NCBI GenBank assembly: GCA_001897615.1
Contig: MKTG01000060.1
Location: 13,321 to 47,405, forward strand
Length of the DNA: 34,085 nt
DNA from: Burkholderiales bacterium 68-10
Lineage (GTDB): Bacteria > Pseudomonadota > Gammaproteobacteria > Burkholderiales > Burkholderiaceae_C
Direction of reading: 5' to 3'
The position numbers and the translations under genes are program-made. The stretch's first letter is position 1. Every line of letters begins with the position of its first letter. This document shows, in pieces, positions 17,077 through 27,010 of this stretch. Under the pieces are notes generated by a model. That model saw only the letters and a list, made by a program, of their open reading frames with translations, was not told the origin of the DNA and did not search any database.

Positions 17077-17448
17077 TCAGCTGATCGTGTAGCGCATCCC
17101 GGCGTAGACCTGAGCGGCCTCGCTGGCTTTTTCCAGCGCGAAGGCCAGCGCGCGCGCGGCATCGTCCGTCAGGCGGCGCGGCATCACCAGGGTGCGCGTG
17201 GTGATTGTCAGCATCACGCCAAGTGCGTAGGGCTTGGCGTGGATGGTCTCGCCACGGTCAAGGATCACGCCCAGGCCGCACACGCCGCCCTGAGCGGCCT
17301 CGGTCAGCAGGTAGGCAAGCGACTCGGCTTGCTCGATGGTGACGGTTCGTGTGATGGTTATCACGCCGGAGAACGTGACCTTTATGCCATCGGCAACGGG
17401 CTCGATGGTGGCGCGTTCCAGCGCGTTGAGGCAGACAGTGGTTTTCAT
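17077..17448 (-). CDS. Hypothetical prophage protein
   Basis: 123 aa from MKTTVCLNALERATIEPVADGIKVTFSG; in early minus-strand operon. Confidence 0.55.
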   Translation of the reverse strand: MKTTVCLNALERATIEPVADGIKVTFSGVITITRTVTIEQAESLAYLLTEAAQGGVCGLGVILDRGETIHAKPYALGVMLTITTRTLVMPRRLTDDAARALAFALEKASEAAQVYAGMRYTIS

Positions 17449-17450
17449 GG

Positions 17451-17651
17451 TCAGTCCCCCCGAACTTCGGTGGAACTGACAACCATCACGGTGGAACGGC
17501 TGATTTTGCACCAGCCTGCCAAGAAATTCAGCAGGTGCGATGTGTCATCCATAAACCGCGCTTCAGGCCCATAAACCGTGTTGTACGTGAACACGCACGG
17601 CGGGCGCGCGTCGTCGCGCGGCTGGTCGCTGGTTTGGGTTTGTGCTTGCAT
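17451..17651 (-). CDS. Small hypothetical prophage protein
   Basis: MQAQTQTSDQPRDDARPPCVFTYNTVYGPEARFMDDTSHLLNFLAGWCKISRSTVMVVSSTEVRGD; directly upstream of 17077-17448. Confidence 0.5.
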   Translation of the reverse strand: MQAQTQTSDQPRDDARPPCVFTYNTVYGPEARFMDDTSHLLNFLAGWCKISRSTVMVVSSTEVRGD

Positions 17652-17782
17652 GTGTGGCGCCCTTTCTGTTCCCGGTCGGCGCGCCCTTGCGGGGTCTGCC
17701 CGGAGTGACCAGCGGGCGCCAACCTGCCGGGGTTCTGGAGGAACTGGAGTCATAGCCCCGGGCAGACGTGTGTATGGTGATG

Positions 17783-17827
17783 CTTGACGCTCAAAGCGTC
17801 AAGCGAAACCTGACACTTGACGTCAAG
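17783..17827. promoter_or_regulatory. Tandem operators in the divergent promoter region
   Basis: Perfect palindromes CTTGACGCT-CAA-AGCGTCAAG (17783-17803) and CTTGACGTCAAG (17816-17827) share half-site CTTGACG and include TTGACG -35-like boxes. Confidence 0.75.
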
Positions 17828-17874
17828 CGTTGTGAAACTACCATAGGGCCATCACAACCTAAGGGGCGCCACCT

Positions 17875-18156
17875 ATGAAAGCAGTTGAATGGATCGATCG
17901 CGTCAAGCGCGTACGCTCGATCGAAAGTGATTACGCCGCCGCGAAGGCGATCGGCATCACCAGGGCCGCAATGAGCGAGATTCGCAACGGCCACACGCTC
18001 ACGCTGAAGGAAGACACGGCGATCAGGGTCGCATCGATCATCGGCGAGCGCCCCGAGATGATCATCATCGATCAGACTGCCGAACGGGTGAAGGAACCCG
18101 CCGCGCGCGCCGCCCTGTTCGAAACAGCACGCCGGCTCTGTGTATTATGTAAATAA
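17875..18156 (+). CDS. Phage HTH transcriptional regulator (candidate repressor)
   Basis: AAKAIGITRAAMSEIRNGHTLTLKEDTAIRVASIIGERPEMIIIDQTAERVK; divergent from the early operon; its 3' end carries the right repeat. Confidence 0.75.
   Translation: MKAVEWIDRVKRVRSIESDYAAAKAIGITRAAMSEIRNGHTLTLKEDTAIRVASIIGERPEMIIIDQTAERVKEPAARAALFETARRLCVLCK
18139..18155 (+). repeat. Right attachment-like site (dif-like), TGTGTATTATGTAAATA
   Basis: Identical 17-mer to 7460-7476; overlaps the last codons of the regulator gene. Confidence 0.75.
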
Positions 18157-18191
18157 ATATCCACATGGGTCATGAAGCAAGGTGCGTCTGC

Positions 18192-19280
18192 TCAAGACTG
18201 CGTCGAATCACCAAAGAGCGAACGCGTGGCCGCAGCGCCAGGCGGTGCGGTTCTGGCGGCTGTCACGTCGAACGCCACGGTCGCAGCGCTGAAGTCGCTG
18301 AACGGTGCCCCCAGCGCGATTTCACCGGTCGCGTGCAGGATGCATTGGTTGCGGCGCAGCAGGATTTCCGATCCCGGGTTGTCCGTGAACCGAACCCAGG
18401 AGCCGAAGCTGCTGACATCGCTCAGCACGAACGCACCGTTGATGAACTCAATGCGGGCGTGCGTACGCGAGACCCGTTGATCGCTGACAACGAAACCGCT
18501 GTCGGGAATACGGCCAATGGTGATTGGCAAATCCCTCGCCGCATAGACGCGTGAGGTCCCCAGCCAGGCCAGTGCGATGCTGCCGCCCGGAGACAGCGCA
18601 TCGCGCGTCAAGTCCTGCAAAGCGCCGCGCACGGTCATGCGGTCGGACGACGCGTCCTCGCTCCACTCGATCTGGAACACCGACTGCGGCTGCGACAGGC
18701 CACGCACGCGAATCAGGCCCAACGAGCGGTAGCGCACTTTGTCGACCACCGGCATGCCGGCGTGCCGATCGGGCGACTGCTGCCCTCTTGGAAAGCTCTG
18801 ACGCAACTGGGCAATGACCGCATCATCGGCCCAGATCGTGCGCGCGCCGGCCATGTCCGAAAGTCGGGCCGCGAGATTCACCGGGTCGCCATAGGTGTCA
18901 CCCTCCTTGTGTACGACGGAACCGTGGGCCATGCCGATCTTCAGGCCCATGCGCAGCGGTGGCGGCCATTTCTGCAGGCGTTCGGTATGGCTTTGCTGCA
19001 TGAAAACCGTTGCCTCGACCGCATCGTGCGCGGCGGCAAACTGGGCCAGTACGCCATCACCCAGGTATTTGATGATGCGCCCATGGTGGGCCTCGCACAC
19101 CCGCCCAATCCATTGCGTTACCTTGGAAACCACGTCGGCGACCTGCGCGTTGTCCAGCTCGGCATAGGCAGCCGTGCTGTCCGCAAGATCGATGAAGACC
19201 ATGGTGACCGGAGAACTCATTGCAGTGTGTGCGCTGCGCCGTTCATCGATCGTCAGAATCCCCTCGAATACCCTGATCAA
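18192..19280 (-). CDS. Class III adenylate/guanylate cyclase domain fused to C-terminal FHA domain
   Basis: MVFIDLADSTAAY, IIKYLGDGVLAQF, GDTYGDPVNLAARLSDMAGA; then TIGRIPDSGFVVSDQRVSRTHARIEF..FVLSDVSSFGSWV (FHA). Start may be 19220. Confidence 0.9.
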   Translation of the reverse strand: MIRVFEGILTIDERRSAHTAMSSPVTMVFIDLADSTAAYAELDNAQVADVVSKVTQWIGRVCEAHHGRIIKYLGDGVLAQFAAAHDAVEATVFMQQSHTERLQKWPPPLRMGLKIGMAHGSVVHKEGDTYGDPVNLAARLSDMAGARTIWADDAVIAQLRQSFPRGQQSPDRHAGMPVVDKVRYRSLGLIRVRGLSQPQSVFQIEWSEDASSDRMTVRGALQDLTRDALSPGGSIALAWLGTSRVYAARDLPITIGRIPDSGFVVSDQRVSRTHARIEFINGAFVLSDVSSFGSWVRFTDNPGSEILLRRNQCILHATGEIALGAPFSDFSAATVAFDVTAARTAPPGAAATRSLFGDSTQS

Positions 19281-19471
19281 TGTGCGCTAGATCAATGTAA
19301 AAAATACTAGCATGCGAGCCATGTCCCCGTATGCCTGCAGTGAGGCTGGGCACTTCAACGTTGTATTTTTTCCAATGCGTCACGCGGGCGACAGCGCACT
19401 TGGCACCGGTGTACCATTCAGCGTATTATGGTTACCAATCGTTATCAGACACACCGACCGGTAACAACCCG

Positions 19472-19816
19472 ATGAGATGGTTCAAACACGGGGGGCTTTC
19501 TGCTCTGTACGGACGCTTGTCGGGCCCGACGCCCGATCCTGAGCGCATGGCCCATCGGGTGGAAGACATCCGGGTGGCCATGCTGGACATGCTGGGCGAA
19601 ATCGGCGAGCAGACCTATCCCCAGGTGGCGCGTCGCATTCGCTACGGCGGCGACGCCCTGGCCCTGTGGTATGCGCGCGCCGACCTGATGGCCGCGCTGG
19701 CCGGACTGCACGGTGAGCAGTTGGCCCGCACCCGCATGGTCAGCCTGTTGGTGCTGTTCGAAGGTACGCTGCCCAAAGGCATGGCGTCGCGGCCGTCAAC
19801 GCTGTCGCGTTTCTGA
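19472..19816 (+). CDS. Conserved-looking hypothetical protein
   Basis: MRWFKHGGLSALYGRLSGPTPDPERMAHRVEDIRVAMLDMLGEIGEQTYPQVARRIRYGGDALALWYARADLMAALAG... Confidence 0.65.
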   Translation: MRWFKHGGLSALYGRLSGPTPDPERMAHRVEDIRVAMLDMLGEIGEQTYPQVARRIRYGGDALALWYARADLMAALAGLHGEQLARTRMVSLLVLFEGTLPKGMASRPSTLSRF

Positions 19817-19882
19817 TCCGCTGCCCGCCACATCATTTCATCCGAGCATCCCGAATCTCTTTGAGCCCGCTGCCCTGGGCGC

Positions 19883-20857
19883 TCAGTGCAGGTGTCCCCA
19901 TAGCAGCAGCGCATCCCTGCCCTCCACCAGCGCCTGCACCGGCTGGCCGACAGGAAGCAGCACCTTGGTCGGCACATGGCCGAACGGCAGCCCGGTCAGC
20001 ACCGGGGCCTTGAGCTGCGCACGCAGCCAGTCAACCACCTTGGCCAGCGAGTAGCCGCGGTCGTGCGGTGTGAGGCTGTAGTCGGTGAACCGGCCCAGCA
20101 CGATCAGTTTTTGGCGCGCCAGCACGCCGGCGTGGAGCAATTGGGTCAGCATGCGCTCGATGCGATAGGGGTGTTCACCCACGTCCTCCAGAAACAGCAC
20201 GCCGCCCTTGATCTCGGGCCACCAGGGCGTGCCCAGCAGCGAGGTCACCATGGCCAGGTTGCCGCCCCACAGCACGCCGTGGTCCGCCAGCACGCCGCCG
20301 TGGCGGCCTTGCAGCGCTTTCAGGTCCGCCGCCGGCAGGCGCCAGCCGGTGCCTTCGCCGGAGCCGCTGGTGAGGTCCTCGAAACACGCCAGCATGATCT
20401 CGTCCGGCCCGCTGGTGGTGGCGTCGCCGCCATGGCCCTCCCCGGCGTCCGTGCCATCGGCGGCGCCAAAGCCCTCACACAGCGCTGGTCCGGCCCAGGT
20501 GGTCGCGGGGTGCCGCGCCAGCAGGCCGAGTTGCAGCGCGGTGAAGTCGCTGAAGCCCACCCAGTGGGTGCCGCGCTCCGCCGCGCGCGCAATCGCGCGC
20601 CAGGGCAAGTCGGGCAGCAGGCGGCTCAGGCCATAGCCGCCGCGGCTGATCAGCGTCACGTCGGCGCCGCTGGCGGCCGCGCGGCCGATGGCCGCCAGAC
20701 GCGTGGCGTCGTCGCCGGCAAAGCGCTGCCAGCTGAGCAGCGCCGCCGTGTCCACTTCGACGTCGTGGCCGAGCGCCTGCAGCCGTCGAACACCGCGGCG
20801 GAAGGCCGCGCGGTCGCGCACGGCGCCGGAAGGAGAATAGACGTAGACATGGGCCAT
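19883..20857 (-). CDS. LD-carboxypeptidase (peptidase S66, LdcA family)
   Basis: RGGYGLSRLLPDLPW, HWVGFSDFTALQLGLLARH, LWGGNLAMVTSLLGTPWWPEI, FLEDVGEHPYRIERML. Confidence 0.92.
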   Translation of the reverse strand: MAHVYVYSPSGAVRDRAAFRRGVRRLQALGHDVEVDTAALLSWQRFAGDDATRLAAIGRAAASGADVTLISRGGYGLSRLLPDLPWRAIARAAERGTHWVGFSDFTALQLGLLARHPATTWAGPALCEGFGAADGTDAGEGHGGDATTSGPDEIMLACFEDLTSGSGEGTGWRLPAADLKALQGRHGGVLADHGVLWGGNLAMVTSLLGTPWWPEIKGGVLFLEDVGEHPYRIERMLTQLLHAGVLARQKLIVLGRFTDYSLTPHDRGYSLAKVVDWLRAQLKAPVLTGLPFGHVPTKVLLPVGQPVQALVEGRDALLLWGHLH

Positions 20858-20902
20858 AAGTGGGACTAAAAAACTGCCGTTGGCGATTGTCTGGCGTGCG
20901 CC

Positions 20903-20922
20903 AGCAGCTATCAAAATTATAG
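20903..20922 (-). repeat. ATAGCTGCT-type interspersed repeat (partial)
   Basis: agcagctatcaaaattatag; reverse complement carries ATAGCTGCT. Confidence 0.4.
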
Positions 20923-20944
20923 ATTCCTGACGACCTCTGGATCA

Positions 20945-22377
<1,433 letters not shown>

Positions 22378-22397
22378 GATTTGACCGAGAAATCGGC

Positions 22398-22616
22398 TCA
22401 CCGTGCATCCACCGGCAACTCGCGCGTGGGTGACTGCAACGCGCTTTCCAGGGCTTGCTGGTACTGCTGCTGAAGCGCCTGGCTTGGCTGGCGTGCCGAC
22501 GCCCCGGCGGCGGCCGCGGCAGGCGCCGGCGCGCGGTGCGCCGCCAGCTGGCGCCGGGCCAGCCAGCCGACGACCGCCAGCGCCAGCACGAGGCTCAGCA
22601 AGCCAACCACACGCAT
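22398..22616 (-). CDS. Small single-TM protein
   Basis: MRVVGLLSLVLALAVVGWLARRQLAA followed by Ala/Gln-rich tail. Confidence 0.6.
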   Translation of the reverse strand: MRVVGLLSLVLALAVVGWLARRQLAAHRAPAPAAAAAGASARQPSQALQQQYQQALESALQSPTRELPVDAR

Positions 22617-22619
22617 GCC

Positions 22620-23270
22620 TCAAGCCCCTGGTCGCCCGGACGCACCGCGCGCCAGGCCCAGGCGCTCCATCCAGCCGGCCAGTGCCTGCTGCGGCGCGCC
22701 GCCTTGGGCGTACGTCGCGTGCAGCGCCGCGTGAGACTCCGGTCGGTGCTGGTTGAGCTTGAGCTTGCACTGCCAGTCGTCCACCCGCAGCTCGAACGCC
22801 ACAATGCCGGCCAGCAGCTGACGCGCCAGGCCCGGCGCCATGGCCTGCCACTGAGGCGCGTAGCCCGGCTCGTGGTCGGCAATCAGCTGCTTGAGCAGCG
22901 CGTCCTTGGTGGCGGCATCGTCATGGTCGATCAAACGCGCCGTCACGGTGCAGTGCACGGCGACGTAGTTCCAGGTTGGCACGCGCGCCAGGTCAGGATA
23001 GACGCGCGGCGACATGTAGGCGTGCGGCCCCAGGAAGCTCACCACCGCCCGCGGCCGCTGCTGCAGGTGCCGCCATTGGGGGTTTGGCCGCGCCACATGC
23101 CCCAGCAGCACGAAGTGCCCGCCCTCCTCCTTCCGCAGATGCAGCGGCAGATGGGTCACAAACGGCAAGCCCTCGTCATCCAGGGTGATCAGGCTGGCAA
23201 ACGGGTGTTCGCGCATCAACCGAGCGGCCAGGCGCGGGTCCTGGCTGGCGAACTGCGGTGGCAGGTACAT
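22620..23270 (-). CDS. FMN-binding negative transcriptional regulator, PaiB family
   Basis: MYLPPQFASQDPRLAARLMREHPFASLITLDDEGLPFVTHLPLHL; GPHAYMSPRVYPDLARVPTWNYVAVH. Confidence 0.9.
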   Translation of the reverse strand: MYLPPQFASQDPRLAARLMREHPFASLITLDDEGLPFVTHLPLHLRKEEGGHFVLLGHVARPNPQWRHLQQRPRAVVSFLGPHAYMSPRVYPDLARVPTWNYVAVHCTVTARLIDHDDAATKDALLKQLIADHEPGYAPQWQAMAPGLARQLLAGIVAFELRVDDWQCKLKLNQHRPESHAALHATYAQGGAPQQALAGWMERLGLARGASGRPGA

Positions 23271-23762
23271 GGCGGGCGGTTCCGGGCAGGGGGCTTGCTG
23301 AGTCGGCATCCTAACGCATCCACCATAACGCTATAACTTACATAGCTGCTTGCGTTGATCAGTCGTGCGCAGGAGCCCAGTTTGATTCTGGATTCAGTCG
23401 GCCATCACCGAATCACCGTCCGTGAAGCCGATGGCCGGCAACACACCCTGAGCGCCGCCAGCGACCCCGACACCAGCGTGCACAGTCGATGTCCTGGCGT
23501 TGCGGCTACGCCGTCGTCAACGGAGCAAATCCGTGCGTTCGAAGTGACGAAAAAGCACACGCAGCGCAAAAAAAAACAACGGTCAAGGTCGCTCACGCGC
23601 GATAAAGCGTGTGGGATTCGGCGCTCCAGCCCCTGTTGACGCCGGATGGCCTGCCAAATACGGTCATAATCAGCGCGCTCCAAGTAAGTCGATGTTATGC
23701 GTGCTACACGGGTCAGGAGGAGACGGCCTGTTCACGCGACGGGGATCAAGGTCAGGCAATTC

Positions 23763-26033
23763 ATGGCAAAAAGCGTCTTTCGGCGACCACATAAGCGACG
23801 CGCCATTTCATGGCCATTGCTGGAGGCTTTGGTTTGCCTGGTGTCATTGTCCGGCGTCTCCAGCGCCCATGCCCTGGCATTCGGCCCGGTGCGGGTGCTG
23901 AGTGCCACGGGTCAACCGCTTCGACTCGAGGTTGATCTGCTGGACGTGCGGGAGACCCCCGTCTCGGCACGCGCGTTGCCCACCAGCGAAGAGCGTGATC
24001 GCTTTTTCGACAAGCCGCTGGGCTATGACGTCAAGACCGAGATCAAGCGCCAACCTGACGGGCGCTACATCCTGCGCCTCACATCCAGCCAACCAATTGC
24101 CCAGCCGGCACTGAAATTCGCCCTCGAGGTCGATGACGGCGAAGGCGTGCTGGCGCGTGATTTCTCCGTGCGGCTGGGGGCCGCCGAAACTGCGACGCGC
24201 GCCCCGGCGCCAGCGCCGGAGCCAGCCCAGACTCGGGCAGCCCCCCCCATGCCGGCACCGCCAGCCGCTTCGGCATCGCCGGCAGCACCCGCGACGACGG
24301 CACCGTCGCCCGCTGCCCCAGCGCCTTCACCCACCCCCTCGGCGGCCCCCGTGGCCCCGACCACGGCAGGGGCGGGACTGGCACCGGCGGCTCCCGCACA
24401 GCCATCGTCCCCCGCCGCCCGGGCGTCTTCCCCTTCCCGACCGGCAGCGGGCGCCAGTGCGCCGCCGGTCGCCGTACGCGAACCCGTGCGCCCGTCCGCG
24501 AGCTCGGTGGCTGCCGGCGAATTTTCCGGCGGTGCACCGGACGACGCCGCCGCGCGAGGACGTGGCCGCTCCCGGTCGGCCAACGAGCGCGCCGAGTTCG
24601 AAGCGCTGCTGAAACCGCCCCAGTTGGAGCTCGGCACGGAGCCCGCGCCGCCCGGCAGTGCACCGACGCGGGCCAAGCCAGGCCCCGTCTTGCGGGAACC
24701 TCGCGTCGCAGCGGCCAGCCCTCGCCCGCCGTCCTCGGCATCGATCTACTCCTACGGCGACACCGAAAGCGCCGATACCGGTGCCCGAACCCCCACGATC
24801 GCACGCGCCGCGCCCGGCACCCCGCCAGTGTCAGCCCGACAGGCGGCCCCGGCCTCACCAAAGCGGGTGGACAGCGGCGTGCGGCGCGCGACCGGTGATG
24901 CGGTCAAGCCCAAAAAGGCCCCCAAACACCGCACGCGACCGCAGAAGGTCGCACCAGCGCCCACCCCACCCACCACCCCTCACCCATCCACGCGCAAACC
25001 CACCACCGTGGTTCAGGGGCCGGAGAAGAGCCCATCCAAAGCCGCGGCAGAAGCACCGAGCCAGGCGCTGGTGCCGCCGCAAGACAGGCCAGCCAAGGAG
25101 TCTGCGACGCGGGCTGCGCCAACACCTCCATCGGCCGGCGTCGACGCCACAGCCGCCAGGCCCAGCGCCACCACGGCTTCGCCATCGGCGTCGCGGCCGT
25201 CGGTGGGCGCGGCAAGCCAGCCCGAGCGCGGGGCATCGGCCGCACCACCCGAAAAGACCGCCGACGCAGCGCAAGCTGCAGCAGCAGCCGGTGTCGCAGC
25301 GTCCACCGTCACCCCGGCTTCGGCGCCAGCGGTGGCAGCGTCTGCAGCAGTCGCCGCACCCAGTGGGCCGGCCAGCGAGGCGGCGTCTGTCCCAGCTTCG
25401 GTGGCCAGCCAGGCGACCGCCGCTCCCACGCCGAAAGCGCCCGTCCCTACCACCGCATCCAGCGAGTCCGAACAGGACAGCCTGTCGGGCTACTGGGTCG
25501 GCCTGGGCGGGGCGGCCCTTGTGGCGGGCGCCTTGCTGGCCTGGCGTCGGCGCCAGCGGCAACAGCGCAACGACTACATCGATCTGGCGTCGCTGCGCGC
25601 ACTCCAGCCTACCGGCGACGGCGTCCGCGACGACATCGCCGTCTGGCCGAAACCGCCAGAGACCGCCCAAGCACCTGAGGCGGACGCCTTGTCGCGCTTT
25701 CCGGCGCAGGACGAGCACACGTTCGGCGATTCCCTGGCACAAGCCCGCGAGGCGCAGCAGCCCCCGGGAGGTGTGGCGGAGGAAGCGGCTCAAGCGTTCG
25801 AGGGCTCGGCGCACGCGTCCGTGGAACACGGATCCTCGGCCCCGCACGCGGAGGCTGGCGCAGCGACCCTGGCCGGCGAGTTCGAGGCCCTGTCGGCGCG
25901 GCTGTCGGAGGCCCGGGCGCTGCTGGAGCAGGGACGCCATGAAGAAGCCGGTGCGTCGGCGCGGGACATCGTCGACCTGTGCGAGGCACTGGAGGCTGAA
26001 CTGGCCGATCTGAACAAGAAGCTGCGAGGCTGA
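23763..26033 (+). CDS. FimV-like protein (N-terminal FimV domain, Pro/Ala-rich linker, TM helix)
   Basis: SSAHALAFGPVRVLSATGQPLRLEVDLLDV matches FimV N-terminal pattern; GYWVGLGGAALVAGALLAWRRRQ TM. Confidence 0.8.
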   Translation: MAKSVFRRPHKRRAISWPLLEALVCLVSLSGVSSAHALAFGPVRVLSATGQPLRLEVDLLDVRETPVSARALPTSEERDRFFDKPLGYDVKTEIKRQPDGRYILRLTSSQPIAQPALKFALEVDDGEGVLARDFSVRLGAAETATRAPAPAPEPAQTRAAPPMPAPPAASASPAAPATTAPSPAAPAPSPTPSAAPVAPTTAGAGLAPAAPAQPSSPAARASSPSRPAAGASAPPVAVREPVRPSASSVAAGEFSGGAPDDAAARGRGRSRSANERAEFEALLKPPQLELGTEPAPPGSAPTRAKPGPVLREPRVAAASPRPPSSASIYSYGDTESADTGARTPTIARAAPGTPPVSARQAAPASPKRVDSGVRRATGDAVKPKKAPKHRTRPQKVAPAPTPPTTPHPSTRKPTTVVQGPEKSPSKAAAEAPSQALVPPQDRPAKESATRAAPTPPSAGVDATAARPSATTASPSASRPSVGAASQPERGASAAPPEKTADAAQAAAAAGVAASTVTPASAPAVAASAAVAAPSGPASEAASVPASVASQATAAPTPKAPVPTTASSESEQDSLSGYWVGLGGAALVAGALLAWRRRQRQQRNDYIDLASLRALQPTGDGVRDDIAVWPKPPETAQAPEADALSRFPAQDEHTFGDSLAQAREAQQPPGGVAEEAAQAFEGSAHASVEHGSSAPHAEAGAATLAGEFEALSARLSEARALLEQGRHEEAGASARDIVDLCEALEAELADLNKKLRG

Positions 26034-26085
26034 ACATGCAGAATCGCTGCCTTGACTCGACCCTTGTATTTTGTGGAGACCACGA

Positions 26086-26943
26086 ATGTTTCACCGACCC
26101 AGCATGAAGCCGATCGGCCTCGGCCTCGCGTGCTTTGTCATCGGCCTGCTGACGACCACCGGGGTGCACGCCCAGCAGGTATCCAGCCGCAATGCGCTGG
26201 GCATTGCCATGGTGACGCTACCTGCTGGCAGCTTCCGCATGGGCTCCTGCCTGGTTCGCCCTGAGCGCGATGTGTTCCTCGGCCGTGCCTGCGAGAACCC
26301 CGATCACGATGCGAAGATCAACGAGACCCCGCAGCACGTCGTGAACGTGCCGACGTTTCAGCTGGCCAAGACCGAGGTGACGCTGCGACAGTTCAAGCAG
26401 TTCATCGTGGCCACCGGCCGGGAAAGCCTGGTCGACGCTCAGTTCATGCAGCATAACAACCAGGGCGACAGCTCGCCCGTGGTCCGGGTGAGCTGGAACG
26501 ATGCGCAGGAGTTTGTCCGCTGGCTGAACCAGGTCGATGGGGGCGGCTGGCGCTTGCCCAGCGAAGCCGAGTGGGAGTACGCCTGCCGCACTGGCGGCGC
26601 TGCCCGGTTCTGCTCCGTGTCGGCCAACGAAAGCGTGAGCGCCTGGACGGCCGACAACAGCGGCGGGCACCAGCACCCGGTCGGCCTGATGCTGCCCAAC
26701 GCCTGGGGCTTGCACGACATGTCCGGCAACGCCTGGGAATGGGTACAGGACTGCTGGTCGGACAACTATGCTGGGGCTCCGACGGACGGATCGGCCGTCC
26801 AAAGCACGTGCAACACTCGCGTGCTGCGCGGCGGTGCAGCCAACAGCGCGGTCTGGGAAACCCGATCCGCCACGCGCACGAACAACGCAGCAGACTATCG
26901 CGGCAACCTGTACGGCTTCAGGTTGGCTCGCAGCGTGCGGTGA
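26086..26943 (+). CDS. SUMF1/formylglycine-generating-enzyme-like domain protein
   Basis: VTLPAGSFRMGSC, WRLPSEAEWEYACRTGG, NAWGLHDMSGNAWEWVQDCW, RVLRGGAANS, YGFRLARSVR. Confidence 0.9.
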   Translation: MFHRPSMKPIGLGLACFVIGLLTTTGVHAQQVSSRNALGIAMVTLPAGSFRMGSCLVRPERDVFLGRACENPDHDAKINETPQHVVNVPTFQLAKTEVTLRQFKQFIVATGRESLVDAQFMQHNNQGDSSPVVRVSWNDAQEFVRWLNQVDGGGWRLPSEAEWEYACRTGGAARFCSVSANESVSAWTADNSGGHQHPVGLMLPNAWGLHDMSGNAWEWVQDCWSDNYAGAPTDGSAVQSTCNTRVLRGGAANSAVWETRSATRTNNAADYRGNLYGFRLARSVR

Positions 26944-27010
26944 TGGAAGCACTCCTGCCCTCGCGGGAGCTTGCACATCGGCAGAACGTGGCTTCAGGGA
27001 GATGGTCGAT

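Larger units (their letters stand above)
7460..18155. mobile_element. Putative integrated tailless DJR (PM2/corticovirus-like) prophage bounded by dif-like direct repeats
   Basis: 17-bp perfect direct repeat at both ends; between them a candidate PM2-P2-like capsid protein, packaging ATPase, lytic enzyme, many small TM proteins, HTH regulator; most genes are coupled on the minus strand. Confidence 0.82.

Noticed and set aside
7460-18155. Filamentous phage (inovirus) interpretation, suggested by dif-like ends and inovirus-style HTH genes
   Set aside because: ATPase lacks the long C-terminal/TM part of Zot, no G3P/major coat/RCR Rep recognised, and there is a large beta-rich capsid candidate and a lytic transglycosylase.
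24855-25940. 361-aa minus-strand ORF (and the 24658-26013 + frame)
   Set aside because: Shadow frames of the Pro/Ala-rich linker of the FimV-like gene; composition Arg/Trp/Gly or Arg/Pro only.
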